From NCBI GenBank assembly GCA_001303545.1, contig LJUA01000063.1, positions 1 through 8,683 on the forward strand: DNA of 8,683 nucleotides. Reading direction: 5' to 3'. The stretch's first letter is position 1, and each line of letters starts with the position of its first letter. This document shows, piece after piece, positions 1 through 7,273 of this stretch. The position numbers and the translations under genes were made by a program. Source of the DNA: Dehalococcoidia bacterium SM23_28_2. GTDB lineage: Bacteria; Chloroflexota; Dehalococcoidia; SM23-28-2. Under the pieces are notes generated by a model. The model did not search any database, was not told the origin of the DNA, and worked only from the letters and a program-made list of their open reading frames with translations.

Positions 1-378
1 AACAATCCAACTGCCAGCAACCTCACAAGCCTCAAGTTCGCGCACAGCTACCTTATTTTCTTCACCGGAGCGGTTGCGGCGCAAATGATCACAGAGGACA
101 TGCTGTACAGCCCACCACCCACAGCCACTCCCGATGACTTTCCAGGACAGAGCCTCTGTGAGCTGCTTGATGAACTCGACGAACTGAGTTGGGCCAACCT
201 GAGCACAGCGTTCGCCGTTGACTGCGGCATAGACCTCGAGTGTACCCTGCAGTGTGACTTGGACCACCAGTTCGAGCAAGATGTGAACGCCGTTGCCAGC
301 TTCCTTCGAAGTTCGCTCGACCTAGACTTGAGCCTGTGGCAGTTGGAGCACTGCATCGGCTCCTGGTATCGACCGTAG
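1..378 (+). CDS. Hypothetical protein, 5'-truncated at the window edge
   Basis: An open frame runs without a stop from base 1 to TAG at 376-378 (125 codons). I do not recognise the product. The first internal ATG (85) has no Shine-Dalgarno site, so the gene probably begins upstream of the window. The visible protein has a short hydrophobic stretch (SYLIFFTGAVAA, about residues 17-28), a proline-rich patch, then an acidic Asp/Leu/Glu-rich tail with five cysteines, three of them in a C-x5-C-x3-C arrangement (DCGIDLECTLQC). About 70% of codons end in G or C. That is higher than the region's overall GC, which supports coding, but clearly lower than in rph next door, so the gene may be of different origin or weakly constrained. 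The opposite strand is also open here, so the coding call is tentative. Confidence 0.37.
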   Translation, partial: NNPTASNLTSLKFAHSYLIFFTGAVAAQMITEDMLYSPPPTATPDDFPGQSLCELLDELDELSWANLSTAFAVDCGIDLECTLQCDLDHQFEQDVNAVASFLRSSLDLDLSLWQLEHCIGSWYRP

Positions 379-403
379 CAGTCGGTTCTGGCACCTACCC
401 CTG

Positions 404-412
404 TGCTATACT
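404..412 (+). promoter_or_regulatory. Extended -10 promoter for rph
   Basis: TGCTATACT is an extended -10 (TGn plus TATACT at 407-412). The -35 at the expected distance (GGTTCT, 384-389, 17-bp spacer) is poor, so recognition probably rests on the TG extension. Predicted transcription starts near 419, giving a leader of only about 13 nt before the rph ATG at 432, with a weak GGTGA ribosome site at 420-424. Twelve of 13 bases around this element (403-415) match the promoter at 7242-7254. Confidence 0.55.
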
Positions 413-431
413 TCCCTCTGGTGATCCTGCC

Positions 432-1172
432 ATGAGCACACGACCCGACGGCCGCCAGCCCGACGAGATGCGCCAGGTGCGCATCACCCCCGGCTACCTC
501 GCCCACGCCGAGGGCTCCGCCCTCATCGAGCTCGGCCAGACCATCGTCCTCTGCGCCGTCAGCGTCGAGGACCGCCAGCCGCCCTTCCTCCGCGGCTCCG
601 ACTCCGGCTGGGTCACCGCCGAGTACGGCATGCTCCCTCGCTCCACCGACACCCGCAGCCCCCGCGAGGCCACCCTCGGCCGCGTGGGCGCCCGCACCCA
701 CGAGATCCAGCGGCTCATCGGCCGCTCCCTGCGGGCGGTCACCAGGCTCGACCTCCTCGGCGAGCGCACGCTCACCGTCGACTGCGACGTCATCCAGGCC
801 GACGGCGGCACCCGCACGGCGGCGATCACCGGCGCCTACGTCGCCATCCGCCAGGCCTGCGAGCTGCTCGTCCAGCGGGGCACCATCCCCTCCACGCCCC
901 TGCGCTGCGCCGTCGCCGCCACCAGCGTCGGCATCGTGGACGGCGTGCCGATGCTCGACCTCTGCTACGAAGAGGACGCCCGCGCGGGGGTCGACTTCAA
1001 CGCGGTGATGACCGCCGAGGGAGAGCTGGTGGAGGTGCAGGGCACCGGCGAGAGCCACCCCTTCACCCGCCAGGCGATGGACGATCTGCTGGACCTGGCG
1101 GAGACGGGCGTCCGCCGCCTGTTCGAGACGCAGAAGGCCGCCCTCGCCGAGATCGGCATACGCGACCCCTAG
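432..1172 (+). CDS. rph: Ribonuclease PH
   Basis: Phosphorolytic 3'-to-5' exoribonuclease that trims the 3' trailer of tRNA precursors, using phosphate and releasing nucleoside diphosphates; cytoplasmic, a hexamer in known members. The 246-residue product has the usual family length (about 240-250). Family blocks are in order: GWVTAEYGMLPRST (59-72), RTHEIQRLIGRSLRA (88-102), DCDVIQADGGTRTAAITGA (117-135, with Arg128 in the phosphate-binding GGTRT), DLCYEEDARAGVDFN (176-190, acidic metal/catalytic residues) and VQGTGE (202-207). ATG 432 was chosen because the conserved domain begins directly after it, it follows the predicted promoter, and a weak GGTGA lies just upstream; the open frame extends to 336 but would overlap the promoter. 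In many bacteria rph is followed by an NTP pyrophosphatase gene (rdgB); here it instead meets the convergent HIT gene, overlapping it by 4 bases. Confidence 0.96.
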   Translation: MSTRPDGRQPDEMRQVRITPGYLAHAEGSALIELGQTIVLCAVSVEDRQPPFLRGSDSGWVTAEYGMLPRSTDTRSPREATLGRVGARTHEIQRLIGRSLRAVTRLDLLGERTLTVDCDVIQADGGTRTAAITGAYVAIRQACELLVQRGTIPSTPLRCAVAATSVGIVDGVPMLDLCYEEDARAGVDFNAVMTAEGELVEVQGTGESHPFTRQAMDDLLDLAETGVRRLFETQKAALAEIGIRDP

Positions 1173-1492
1173 GCGTACTCCCCCAGGAAGGCGCCCCCCA
1201 GGACGTGCACGTGGCCGTGCTCCTGGCTCTGCAGCGCCTCCAGCCCGAAGTTGGACACCAGCCGGAAGCCCTTCGGGCAGTGCTCCTGCCCCATGCGCAC
1301 GGCGATCTCCCCCACGCGGCCCATGTCCCGCCACAGCTCCTCCTGGGTGACGTGCTGCTTCGGGATGACCAGGAGCATCACGGGGACCCAGTCCAGCCGA
1401 TTGCGAAACACCAGCACCTCATCGTCCTCGTAGACGATCTCCGCCTTCGTCTCGCCGGAAACGATCTGGCAGAAAGTACACGGATAGCGCAC
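1169..1492 (-). CDS. HIT-family nucleotide hydrolase/transferase
   Basis: Histidine-triad protein; such enzymes hydrolyse phosphoramidates, adenylylated compounds or dinucleoside polyphosphates through a covalent nucleotidyl-histidine. With the GTG start at 1492 it has 107 residues, a normal short HIT length. Visible elements: a Cys pair CTFC (5-8) and His47 (PKQH) that can form the zinc site of many HIT proteins; Asn81 in SNFG; and the triad HGHVHVLGG (92-100), with His94 as the likely nucleophile. Glycine at the first spacer of the triad is unusual, as a hydrophobic residue is typical. An in-frame ATG at 1564 would add 24 non-conserved Arg/Ser/Gly-rich residues, but it lacks a ribosome site and overlaps the predicted -10. 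GTG 1492 has AGGGGG 6 nt upstream. The exact substrate cannot be read from the sequence. The stop codon overlaps that of rph. Confidence 0.9.
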   Translation of the reverse strand: MRYPCTFCQIVSGETKAEIVYEDDEVLVFRNRLDWVPVMLLVIPKQHVTQEELWRDMGRVGEIAVRMGQEHCPKGFRLVSNFGLEALQSQEHGHVHVLGGAFLGEYA

Positions 1493-1498
1493 GCTGGG

Positions 1499-1504
1499 CC
1501 CCCT
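1499..1504 (-). promoter_or_regulatory. Ribosome binding site that sets the HIT start
   Basis: On the minus strand AGGGGG (1504 to 1499) lies 6 nt before GTG at 1492. It is the only good Shine-Dalgarno match in front of the conserved HIT domain and supports GTG over the upstream ATG at 1564. Confidence 0.6.
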
Positions 1505-1562
1505 GCTCGAAGCGTCTTCTCGCCGACTGCGCCCGCCGGCATGAGCCGACGGAGACAGGGCC

Positions 1563-1592
1563 ATTCTAGCGACACGAAACCGAAAGGATCAA
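1563..1592 (-). promoter_or_regulatory. Promoter of the HIT gene
   Basis: On the minus strand TTGATC (1592-1587) is followed after an 18-bp spacer by TAGAAT (1568-1563), a good sigma70-type match. Transcription would begin near 1556, leaving a leader of roughly 64 nt before GTG 1492. It sits back-to-back with the rightward DUF1015 promoter; the two -35 elements are 11 bp apart. Confidence 0.55.
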
Positions 1593-1603
1593 CGGAGCGC
1601 CGC

Positions 1604-1633
1604 TTTACGCAGGGCCTGCGATTAGGCTATCAT
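1604..1633 (+). promoter_or_regulatory. Promoter of the DUF1015 gene
   Basis: TTTACG (1604-1609), an 18-bp spacer and TATCAT (1628-1633) form a reasonable sigma70-type promoter. The predicted start near 1640 would put the ribosome site almost at the very 5' end of the mRNA, so the leader is only about 10 nt. Confidence 0.5.
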
Positions 1634-1639
1634 CCCAGC

Positions 1640-1645
1640 AAGGAG
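1640..1645 (+). promoter_or_regulatory. Ribosome binding site supporting the TTG start of DUF1015
   Basis: AAGGAG lies 5 nt before TTG at 1651. The protein starting there begins with the family-typical RPFRGLRY a few residues in, so the rare TTG start is well supported. Confidence 0.75.
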
Positions 1646-1650
1646 TTACC

Positions 1651-2976
<1,326 letters not shown>

Positions 2977-4560
2977 CTACAGCCGCACCAGGCGGGCGGA
3001 GAAGATATCGGGGATCTCCTGAACTTTCTTCAGTTGCTCGCTGGTAAGCGCCCCGTCCAGAGCGAGCACCATGAGAGCGCGACCGCGACGCTCATGGCGG
3101 CCCACGTTCATGAAGCTGATGTTGACATTGAAGTCGCCCAGCATCGTGCCCAAAGCGCCGATCATCCCCGGCCGGTCCTCGTTCTCGCAGACCAGCAGAT
3201 AGCCCTCGCTGGGCGGAATGTCCACCCAGTAGTCATTCACCAGGACAATATGCGGCCCATCGTGGGCCAGGGTAGCCGAGATGGTGGTATCGCCGGCAGT
3301 GGTAACAAGCCGCACGCTCACCAGGTTGCTGTACATCTCGTGTGAGGGGCCCTTCTGCTCTACGATACGCAGGCCTCGTCTCTGGGCGATCAGGTCAGCG
3401 TTGACGATGTTCACCGGCTCCTCGCTTATCGACGACAGCAGCCCCCTGATAACCGCCACCTTCAAGATGGTCACGTCGTGCTGGCCGATATCGCCGGCGT
3501 ACTCTATCTGAACGTCCTTCAACTGCCCCTCGCACAACTGCTGGGCGAGCAGCCCCGCTTTCGTTGCCACGTCAACATATGGCGACAGGAAGGAGAGGGT
3601 CTCCGGCGGGATGAGAGGAGCATTGACAGCGTAGCGCACGGGCTCGCCCTTCAGGTAGGCGATGATCTGCTCTGCCACGCCGACGGCCACCCGCTCCTGG
3701 GCCTCGGTGGTAGAGGCCCCCAGGTGAGGGGTCACCACGATGCGATCACTTTCCGTCAGCCTGCTGCCCACCGCCGGCTCCTTGGAGAAGACATCGACGG
3801 CAGCGCCAGCGATGCGGCCTTCCTCAACCGCCTGATAGAGCGCATCTTCATCGATAATGCCGCCGCGGGCAGTGTTGATGATACGGGCAGAGGGCTTCAT
3901 CATCGCCAGCTCCTCGGCGCCGATGAGGCCCCGCGTCCCTTCGGTGAGGGTTGTGTTGACGGTAACGAAGTCCGATTGGCGAAGAAGATCCTCCAAAGGG
4001 ACCATCTTCACTCCCAGAACGCGCGCTCGCTCTTCCGGCACGAAGGGGTCATGGCCCACGACCTCCATCTCCAGGCCCAGCGCCCGCCGCGCTACCTCTG
4101 ACCCGACCTGGCCCAGGCCGATGATGCCCAGGGTCTTGCCCCGCAGCTCCACTCCCATGAAGCGCTTGCGATCCCACTTGCCGCCCCTGAGAGAAGCGTT
4201 GGCTTGGGGGACATTGCGGGCGAGGGCTAGCATCAGGGCGATGGTATGCTCAACGGCCGAGATGATGTTGCCGGTGGGAGCGTTGACCACCAGGACGCCA
4301 CGCTGGGTGGCAGCATCCAGATCGATGTTGTCTACGCCGATCCCGGCCCGTCCGACTATCTGAAGCCTTTTGCCCGCTGCGATAGCGTCGGCCGTTATCT
4401 TCGTCTCGCTACGGACAACGACGGCATCGTACTCGCCGATGACGGAGTTCAACTCCTCGGGCGACATGCCCAGGCGGACATCTACCTCGGCGCCGAATTC
4501 TTGCAGGGCCTTGACGCCGTCCTCAGCTATCGGATCACAGACCAGTACCTTGGCGGCCAT
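2977..4560 (-). CDS. serA: D-3-phosphoglycerate dehydrogenase, long form with ASB and ACT domains
   Basis: Oxidises 3-phosphoglycerate to 3-phosphohydroxypyruvate with NAD, the first step of the phosphorylated serine pathway. The 527 residues match the long (type I) form. The D-isomer 2-hydroxyacid dehydrogenase core has the NAD motif GLGQVG (148-153), Asp171 for NAD ribose, and the catalytic set Arg232 (NTARGG), Glu261 (VFSKEP) and His279 (TPHLGAST). After about residue 320 comes the allosteric substrate-binding domain, then a C-terminal ACT domain (about 454-527, YLLVCENEDRPGMIGALG...), which in relatives binds serine for feedback inhibition. It starts 13 nt after the aminotransferase stop with only a weak GAGAGTGA ribosome site, which suggests translational coupling in a two-gene operon. 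Its stop is immediately adjacent to the stop of the convergent DUF1015 gene. Confidence 0.97.
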   Translation of the reverse strand: MAAKVLVCDPIAEDGVKALQEFGAEVDVRLGMSPEELNSVIGEYDAVVVRSETKITADAIAAGKRLQIVGRAGIGVDNIDLDAATQRGVLVVNAPTGNIISAVEHTIALMLALARNVPQANASLRGGKWDRKRFMGVELRGKTLGIIGLGQVGSEVARRALGLEMEVVGHDPFVPEERARVLGVKMVPLEDLLRQSDFVTVNTTLTEGTRGLIGAEELAMMKPSARIINTARGGIIDEDALYQAVEEGRIAGAAVDVFSKEPAVGSRLTESDRIVVTPHLGASTTEAQERVAVGVAEQIIAYLKGEPVRYAVNAPLIPPETLSFLSPYVDVATKAGLLAQQLCEGQLKDVQIEYAGDIGQHDVTILKVAVIRGLLSSISEEPVNIVNADLIAQRRGLRIVEQKGPSHEMYSNLVSVRLVTTAGDTTISATLAHDGPHIVLVNDYWVDIPPSEGYLLVCENEDRPGMIGALGTMLGDFNVNISFMNVGRHERRGRALMVLALDGALTSEQLKKVQEIPDIFSARLVRL

Positions 4561-4573
4561 CAGGCCGTCACTC

Positions 4574-5680
4574 TCAAGAACCGGCGGCTGGGACGGCGAA
4601 TCCCACTCGCGGCAGGGCCTTGGCCAGCACGTCCAAAGCCGACCGTACGTCCTCCTCCGTCACGAAGCCCAGGTGACCGATGCGGAAGATCTTGCCGGCA
4701 AGCTTCGCCTGCCCACCAGCGATTACCAGGTCGTACTCGTCCTCGCAGAGCTTCTGAAGAGCCTTGCCGTCCACGCCCTCGGGCACTTTGACAGCGCTGA
4801 TCGTGTCGGAGGCAAAGCGCTCGTCGGAAAACATCTCCAGCCCCAGCGCCTTCACGCCGTCGCGCACGACCTGAGCTAGGCGCCGATGGCGAGCGAAGAT
4901 GTTCTCCAGACCCTCCTTGGCCATCATCTCCAGGGCTAACTCCAGGCCGTAGAAGACAGAGACCGCAGGGGTCCAGGGTGTCTGGCCACGCTCAAGGTAG
5001 CTCTTAGCGGTACCGACGTCGAAGTAGAAGCGGGGCATCTTCGCCTTGGCGTGGGCCTCCCAAGCACGGGGGCTCACCGAGACCATGCCCAAAGCCGGCG
5101 GCACCATCCAGCCCTTCTGGGAGCCGGTGACCACGAAGTCCAACCCCCATTCGTCGGTGCGCACGGGAATAGCGCTCAGGCTGCTCACGGCGTCCACCAG
5201 CAGGAGCTTATCGAACTCACGCACGACGCGGGCGATGTCCTCCAGCGGGTTAGTGACACCGGTCGATGTCTCGTTATGGGTCACCAGTACCGCCTTGATA
5301 GCGGGATCAGCGGCCAGGGCGCGCCGCACGTCCTCGGGATCGGCAGCCTTGCCCCAATCGTAGTCGAGGCGGCTCACCTCAGCGCCATAGGCCTTGGCTA
5401 TGTTGGCAAACCGATCGCCGAAAGCGCCGATGGAGATCACCAGCACGCGATCACCGGGGGAGAGTGTGTTAACCACCGCCGTCTCCATAACGCCGGTGCC
5501 GGAGGTGGTGAGAATGTAAAGGTCGTTCTTCGTCAGGAAGAACTCCTTCAGACGGTTGGTCACGCGGTCGAGGATGCCGGCGAACTCTCGCCCCCGATGG
5601 TTGATCATGGGGCGAGCGTTGGCCTCCAGTACCTCGGGCGGAACAGGCGTAGGACCAGGAATGCGCAGGTTCACGGCCAT
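4574..5680 (-). CDS. Class V PLP aminotransferase, SerC-role or serine/alanine-glyoxylate type
   Basis: A 368-residue fold-type I, class V aminotransferase of the alanine-glyoxylate/serine-pyruvate group. It begins NLRIPGPTPVPPEVL and has HNETSTG (135-141), the PLP-pyridine Asp163 (VDAVSS), the Schiff-base Lys189 (TGSQKGWMVPPALG) and a substrate-carboxylate Arg333 (FRIGHLG). As the first gene of an operon with serA, it most likely converts phosphohydroxypyruvate to phosphoserine with glutamate or another donor, a role known for this subgroup in organisms without classical SerC; alternatively it makes glycine or serine by transamination of glyoxylate or hydroxypyruvate. The ATG start at 5680 has GGAGG 6 nt upstream (5691-5687) and a strong promoter about 45 nt upstream. 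Family assignment is secure; substrate choice is inferred from context. Confidence 0.93.
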   Translation of the reverse strand: MAVNLRIPGPTPVPPEVLEANARPMINHRGREFAGILDRVTNRLKEFFLTKNDLYILTTSGTGVMETAVVNTLSPGDRVLVISIGAFGDRFANIAKAYGAEVSRLDYDWGKAADPEDVRRALAADPAIKAVLVTHNETSTGVTNPLEDIARVVREFDKLLLVDAVSSLSAIPVRTDEWGLDFVVTGSQKGWMVPPALGMVSVSPRAWEAHAKAKMPRFYFDVGTAKSYLERGQTPWTPAVSVFYGLELALEMMAKEGLENIFARHRRLAQVVRDGVKALGLEMFSDERFASDTISAVKVPEGVDGKALQKLCEDEYDLVIAGGQAKLAGKIFRIGHLGFVTEEDVRSALDVLAKALPRVGFAVPAAGS

Positions 5681-5724
5681 TGAAATCCTCCGATTTCTAG
5701 CTTTGAGCGCACAGTTTTGAACTC

Positions 5725-5753
5725 ATGATAGAGTAGGGTCACATAACGGTCAA
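5725..5753 (-). promoter_or_regulatory. Promoter of the aminotransferase-serA operon
   Basis: On the minus strand TTGACC (5753-5748), an exact 17-bp spacer and TATCAT (5730-5725) make the best canonical sigma70 promoter in the window. Transcription would start near 5718, giving a leader of about 38 nt that carries the GGAGG site. The -10 lies inside one copy of the direct repeat described separately. Confidence 0.7.
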
Positions 5754-5769
5754 GAGAAAACGCTCGATA

Positions 5770-5778
5770 TGATAGAAT
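5770..5778 (+). promoter_or_regulatory. Extended -10 promoter of selA
   Basis: TGATAGAAT is an extended -10 (TAGAAT at 5773-5778); an overlapping alternative is TATGAT (5768-5773). No convincing -35 is seen at 16-18 bp; that region is taken up by the -35 of the opposite promoter. Transcription would start near 5785, giving a leader of about 27 nt. Confidence 0.45.
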
Positions 5779-5811
5779 AAGGTCGCCTTTGGGATTCTGC
5801 TCGAGGTTGCC

Positions 5812-7179
5812 ATGACCAGTCCATTCCGTAACCTGCCTAGCGTCAGCCGCCTGCTGGCCCACCGCCGTATCCGCCCCCTCGCCTCGCGGATGGCCAGCGA
5901 CAGCGTGGCCGAGGTGATCCGCCAGCAGTTGGAAGAGGCCCGGCGAGCCATCGCCGCCGGCCATGAGTGCCCGCCGACCGAGACTCTGGTAGAGTCGGTG
6001 CTCGCCCGTGCCGAGCTTCTTCTCCAACCGACCCTGCGACCGGTGATCAACGCCACCGGTGTCATCATTCACACCAACCTGGGCCGAGCCCCTCTCTCGC
6101 CGGAGGCCATAGCGGCCATGGAGGCAGCATCGCGAGGCTACAGCAACCTGGAGTTCGACCTGCCGGAGGGCGAACGAGGCGATCGCCTGGCCCATCTGGA
6201 GGCCCTCCTATGCCAGATCACCGGCGCTGAGGCAGCGATGGCGGTCAACAACAACGCTGGTGCTGCCCACCTGGCGCTTACCGCGCTGGCCAAGGAGCGA
6301 GAGGTGATCATCTCTCGCGGCCAGGCAGTGGAGATCGGCGGCGGCTTCCGCATCCCCGAGGTGATGCGCCAGAGCGGCGCTCGCCTGGTGGAGGTGGGCA
6401 CCACCAATCGCACTTACCTGAGCGACTATCAGCAGGCCATCACTGACGACACAGCCGCTCTCATGCGCGTGCACGCCAGCAACTTCCGGATCATCGGCTT
6501 CGTGGAGTCGCCCCCTGTTGAGGACCTGGCCCGCCTGGCCCACGAGCACGGCCTCCTGCTCCTGGACGACCTGGGCAGCGGTTGCCTTATCGATACCAAC
6601 CAGTTCGGCCTGGCCGCCGAGCCCACAGTCCAGGAGAGCGTGGCGGCTAATGCCGACCTCACGATGTTCTCCGGCGACAAGCTCCTGGGCGGTCCGCAGG
6701 CAGGCATCATCGTCGGCCGCCAAGAGCTCGTGGCCCATCTCCGTCGCCACCCCCTAACGCGCGCCCTGCGCATGGACAAGGGCAGCGTCGCCGCCCTGGC
6801 TGCCACCGCCATTCACTACGTGCGCGACGAGGCACTGGAGAAGATCCCCGTGTGGCGGATGATCTCCATGCCCCTGACGACCATCGAAAGAAGGGCCCGC
6901 CGCTGGGCGCGGGCCATCGGTGCGCCCGCTCGCTCAGTGCACGGCCGCTCGATGGTTGGCGGCGGCAGCTTGCCGGAAGAGGGGCTGCCCACCAGGGTCA
7001 TAGCCATCCCTGCCCACGACGGCAGAAGCGTGACGGAGTTGGCCCAGCGTCTGCGCCTGGGCCAGCAGCCGGTCATTGGCCGCATCGAGCACGATCAGCT
7101 CCTCCTCGACCCCCGCACTGTGGCGCCCGAGGACGACACGACCCTGGTGGAGGCCGTAACAGCCGCCCTCGGGCGATAG
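5812..7179 (+). CDS. selA: L-seryl-tRNA(Sec) selenium transferase (selenocysteine synthase)
   Basis: PLP enzyme that converts seryl-tRNA(Sec) to selenocysteinyl-tRNA(Sec) using selenophosphate from SelD; cytoplasmic, a ring-shaped decamer in characterised bacteria. The 455 residues match full-length bacterial SelA. An N-terminal tRNA(Sec)-binding helical region (RNLPSVSRLL at 6-15) is present, which separates it from short SelA-like proteins. The core shows NATGVIIHTNLGRAPLS (80-96), NNNAGAAHLAL (146-156), GTTNRT (196-201), LLDDLGSG (250-257) and the PLP lysine Lys290 in SGDKLLGGPQAG (287-298), then an intact C-terminal domain. ATG 5812 has GAGG (5803-5806) 5 nt upstream. It is divergent from the serine operon that makes its amino-acid precursor. 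selB, selD and tRNA(Sec) are not in this window, and the usual selB partner is not directly downstream. Confidence 0.96.
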   Translation: MTSPFRNLPSVSRLLAHRRIRPLASRMASDSVAEVIRQQLEEARRAIAAGHECPPTETLVESVLARAELLLQPTLRPVINATGVIIHTNLGRAPLSPEAIAAMEAASRGYSNLEFDLPEGERGDRLAHLEALLCQITGAEAAMAVNNNAGAAHLALTALAKEREVIISRGQAVEIGGGFRIPEVMRQSGARLVEVGTTNRTYLSDYQQAITDDTAALMRVHASNFRIIGFVESPPVEDLARLAHEHGLLLLDDLGSGCLIDTNQFGLAAEPTVQESVAANADLTMFSGDKLLGGPQAGIIVGRQELVAHLRRHPLTRALRMDKGSVAALAATAIHYVRDEALEKIPVWRMISMPLTTIERRARRWARAIGAPARSVHGRSMVGGGSLPEEGLPTRVIAIPAHDGRSVTELAQRLRLGQQPVIGRIEHDQLLLDPRTVAPEDDTTLVEAVTAALGR

Positions 7180-7242
7180 GCTCCCCCTCACTCTGCCATG
7201 GCTCGTTAACAGCGGTTCTTTTGGGCTGAGCCCGCCCACCAG

Positions 7243-7251
7243 TGCTATAAT
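7243..7251 (+). promoter_or_regulatory. Extended -10 promoter of the MEMO/AMMECR1 fusion gene
   Basis: TGCTATAAT is a perfect extended -10 (TATAAT at 7246-7251) in the 94-bp gap after selA. The best -35-like hexamer is TTGGGC (7221-7226) with a long 19-bp spacer. Predicted start near 7258, leader about 16 nt. The gene can therefore be transcribed independently of selA. No intrinsic terminator is visible in the gap. Confidence 0.65.
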
Positions 7252-7273
7252 TCCGCTAAGGGAAGTGAGCAGC

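Larger units (their letters stand above)
5725..5784. repeat. Imperfect 16-bp direct repeat spanning both divergent promoters
   Basis: ATGATAGAGTAGGGTC (5725-5740) and ATGATAGAATAAGGTC (5769-5784) match at 14 of 16 bases and start 44 bp apart, about four helical turns. The left copy contains the -10 of the leftward aminotransferase-serA promoter (TATCAT read on the minus strand); the right copy contains the extended -10 of selA. It may be an operator for a shared regulator or a duplicated promoter segment. Confidence 0.6.

Noticed and set aside
48..1334. Minus-strand 428-residue open frame
   Set aside because: It is antisense to rph, Ala/Gly/Arg/Asp-rich with a poly-Ser tract, and has no domain; a GC-bias shadow of a well-supported gene.
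5051..5683. Plus-strand 210-residue open frame inside the aminotransferase
   Set aside because: Low-complexity His/Gly/Ala composition antisense to a clear PLP enzyme; no ribosome site or conserved motif.
5681..5811. tRNA(Sec) or other small RNA next to selA
   Set aside because: No cloverleaf, CCA end or long stem is visible; the stretch is accounted for by two promoters, a repeat and leaders.
7223..7233. GGGCTGAGCCC hairpin as a selA terminator
   Set aside because: The 5-bp stem leaves a 1-base loop and no T-run follows it on either strand; the T-run precedes the stem on the plus strand.
7265..7267. GTG as the start of the MEMO/AMMECR1 fusion
   Set aside because: The ribosome site would have no spacing to it, whereas ATG 7274 has a normal 8-nt spacing and directly opens the conserved domain.
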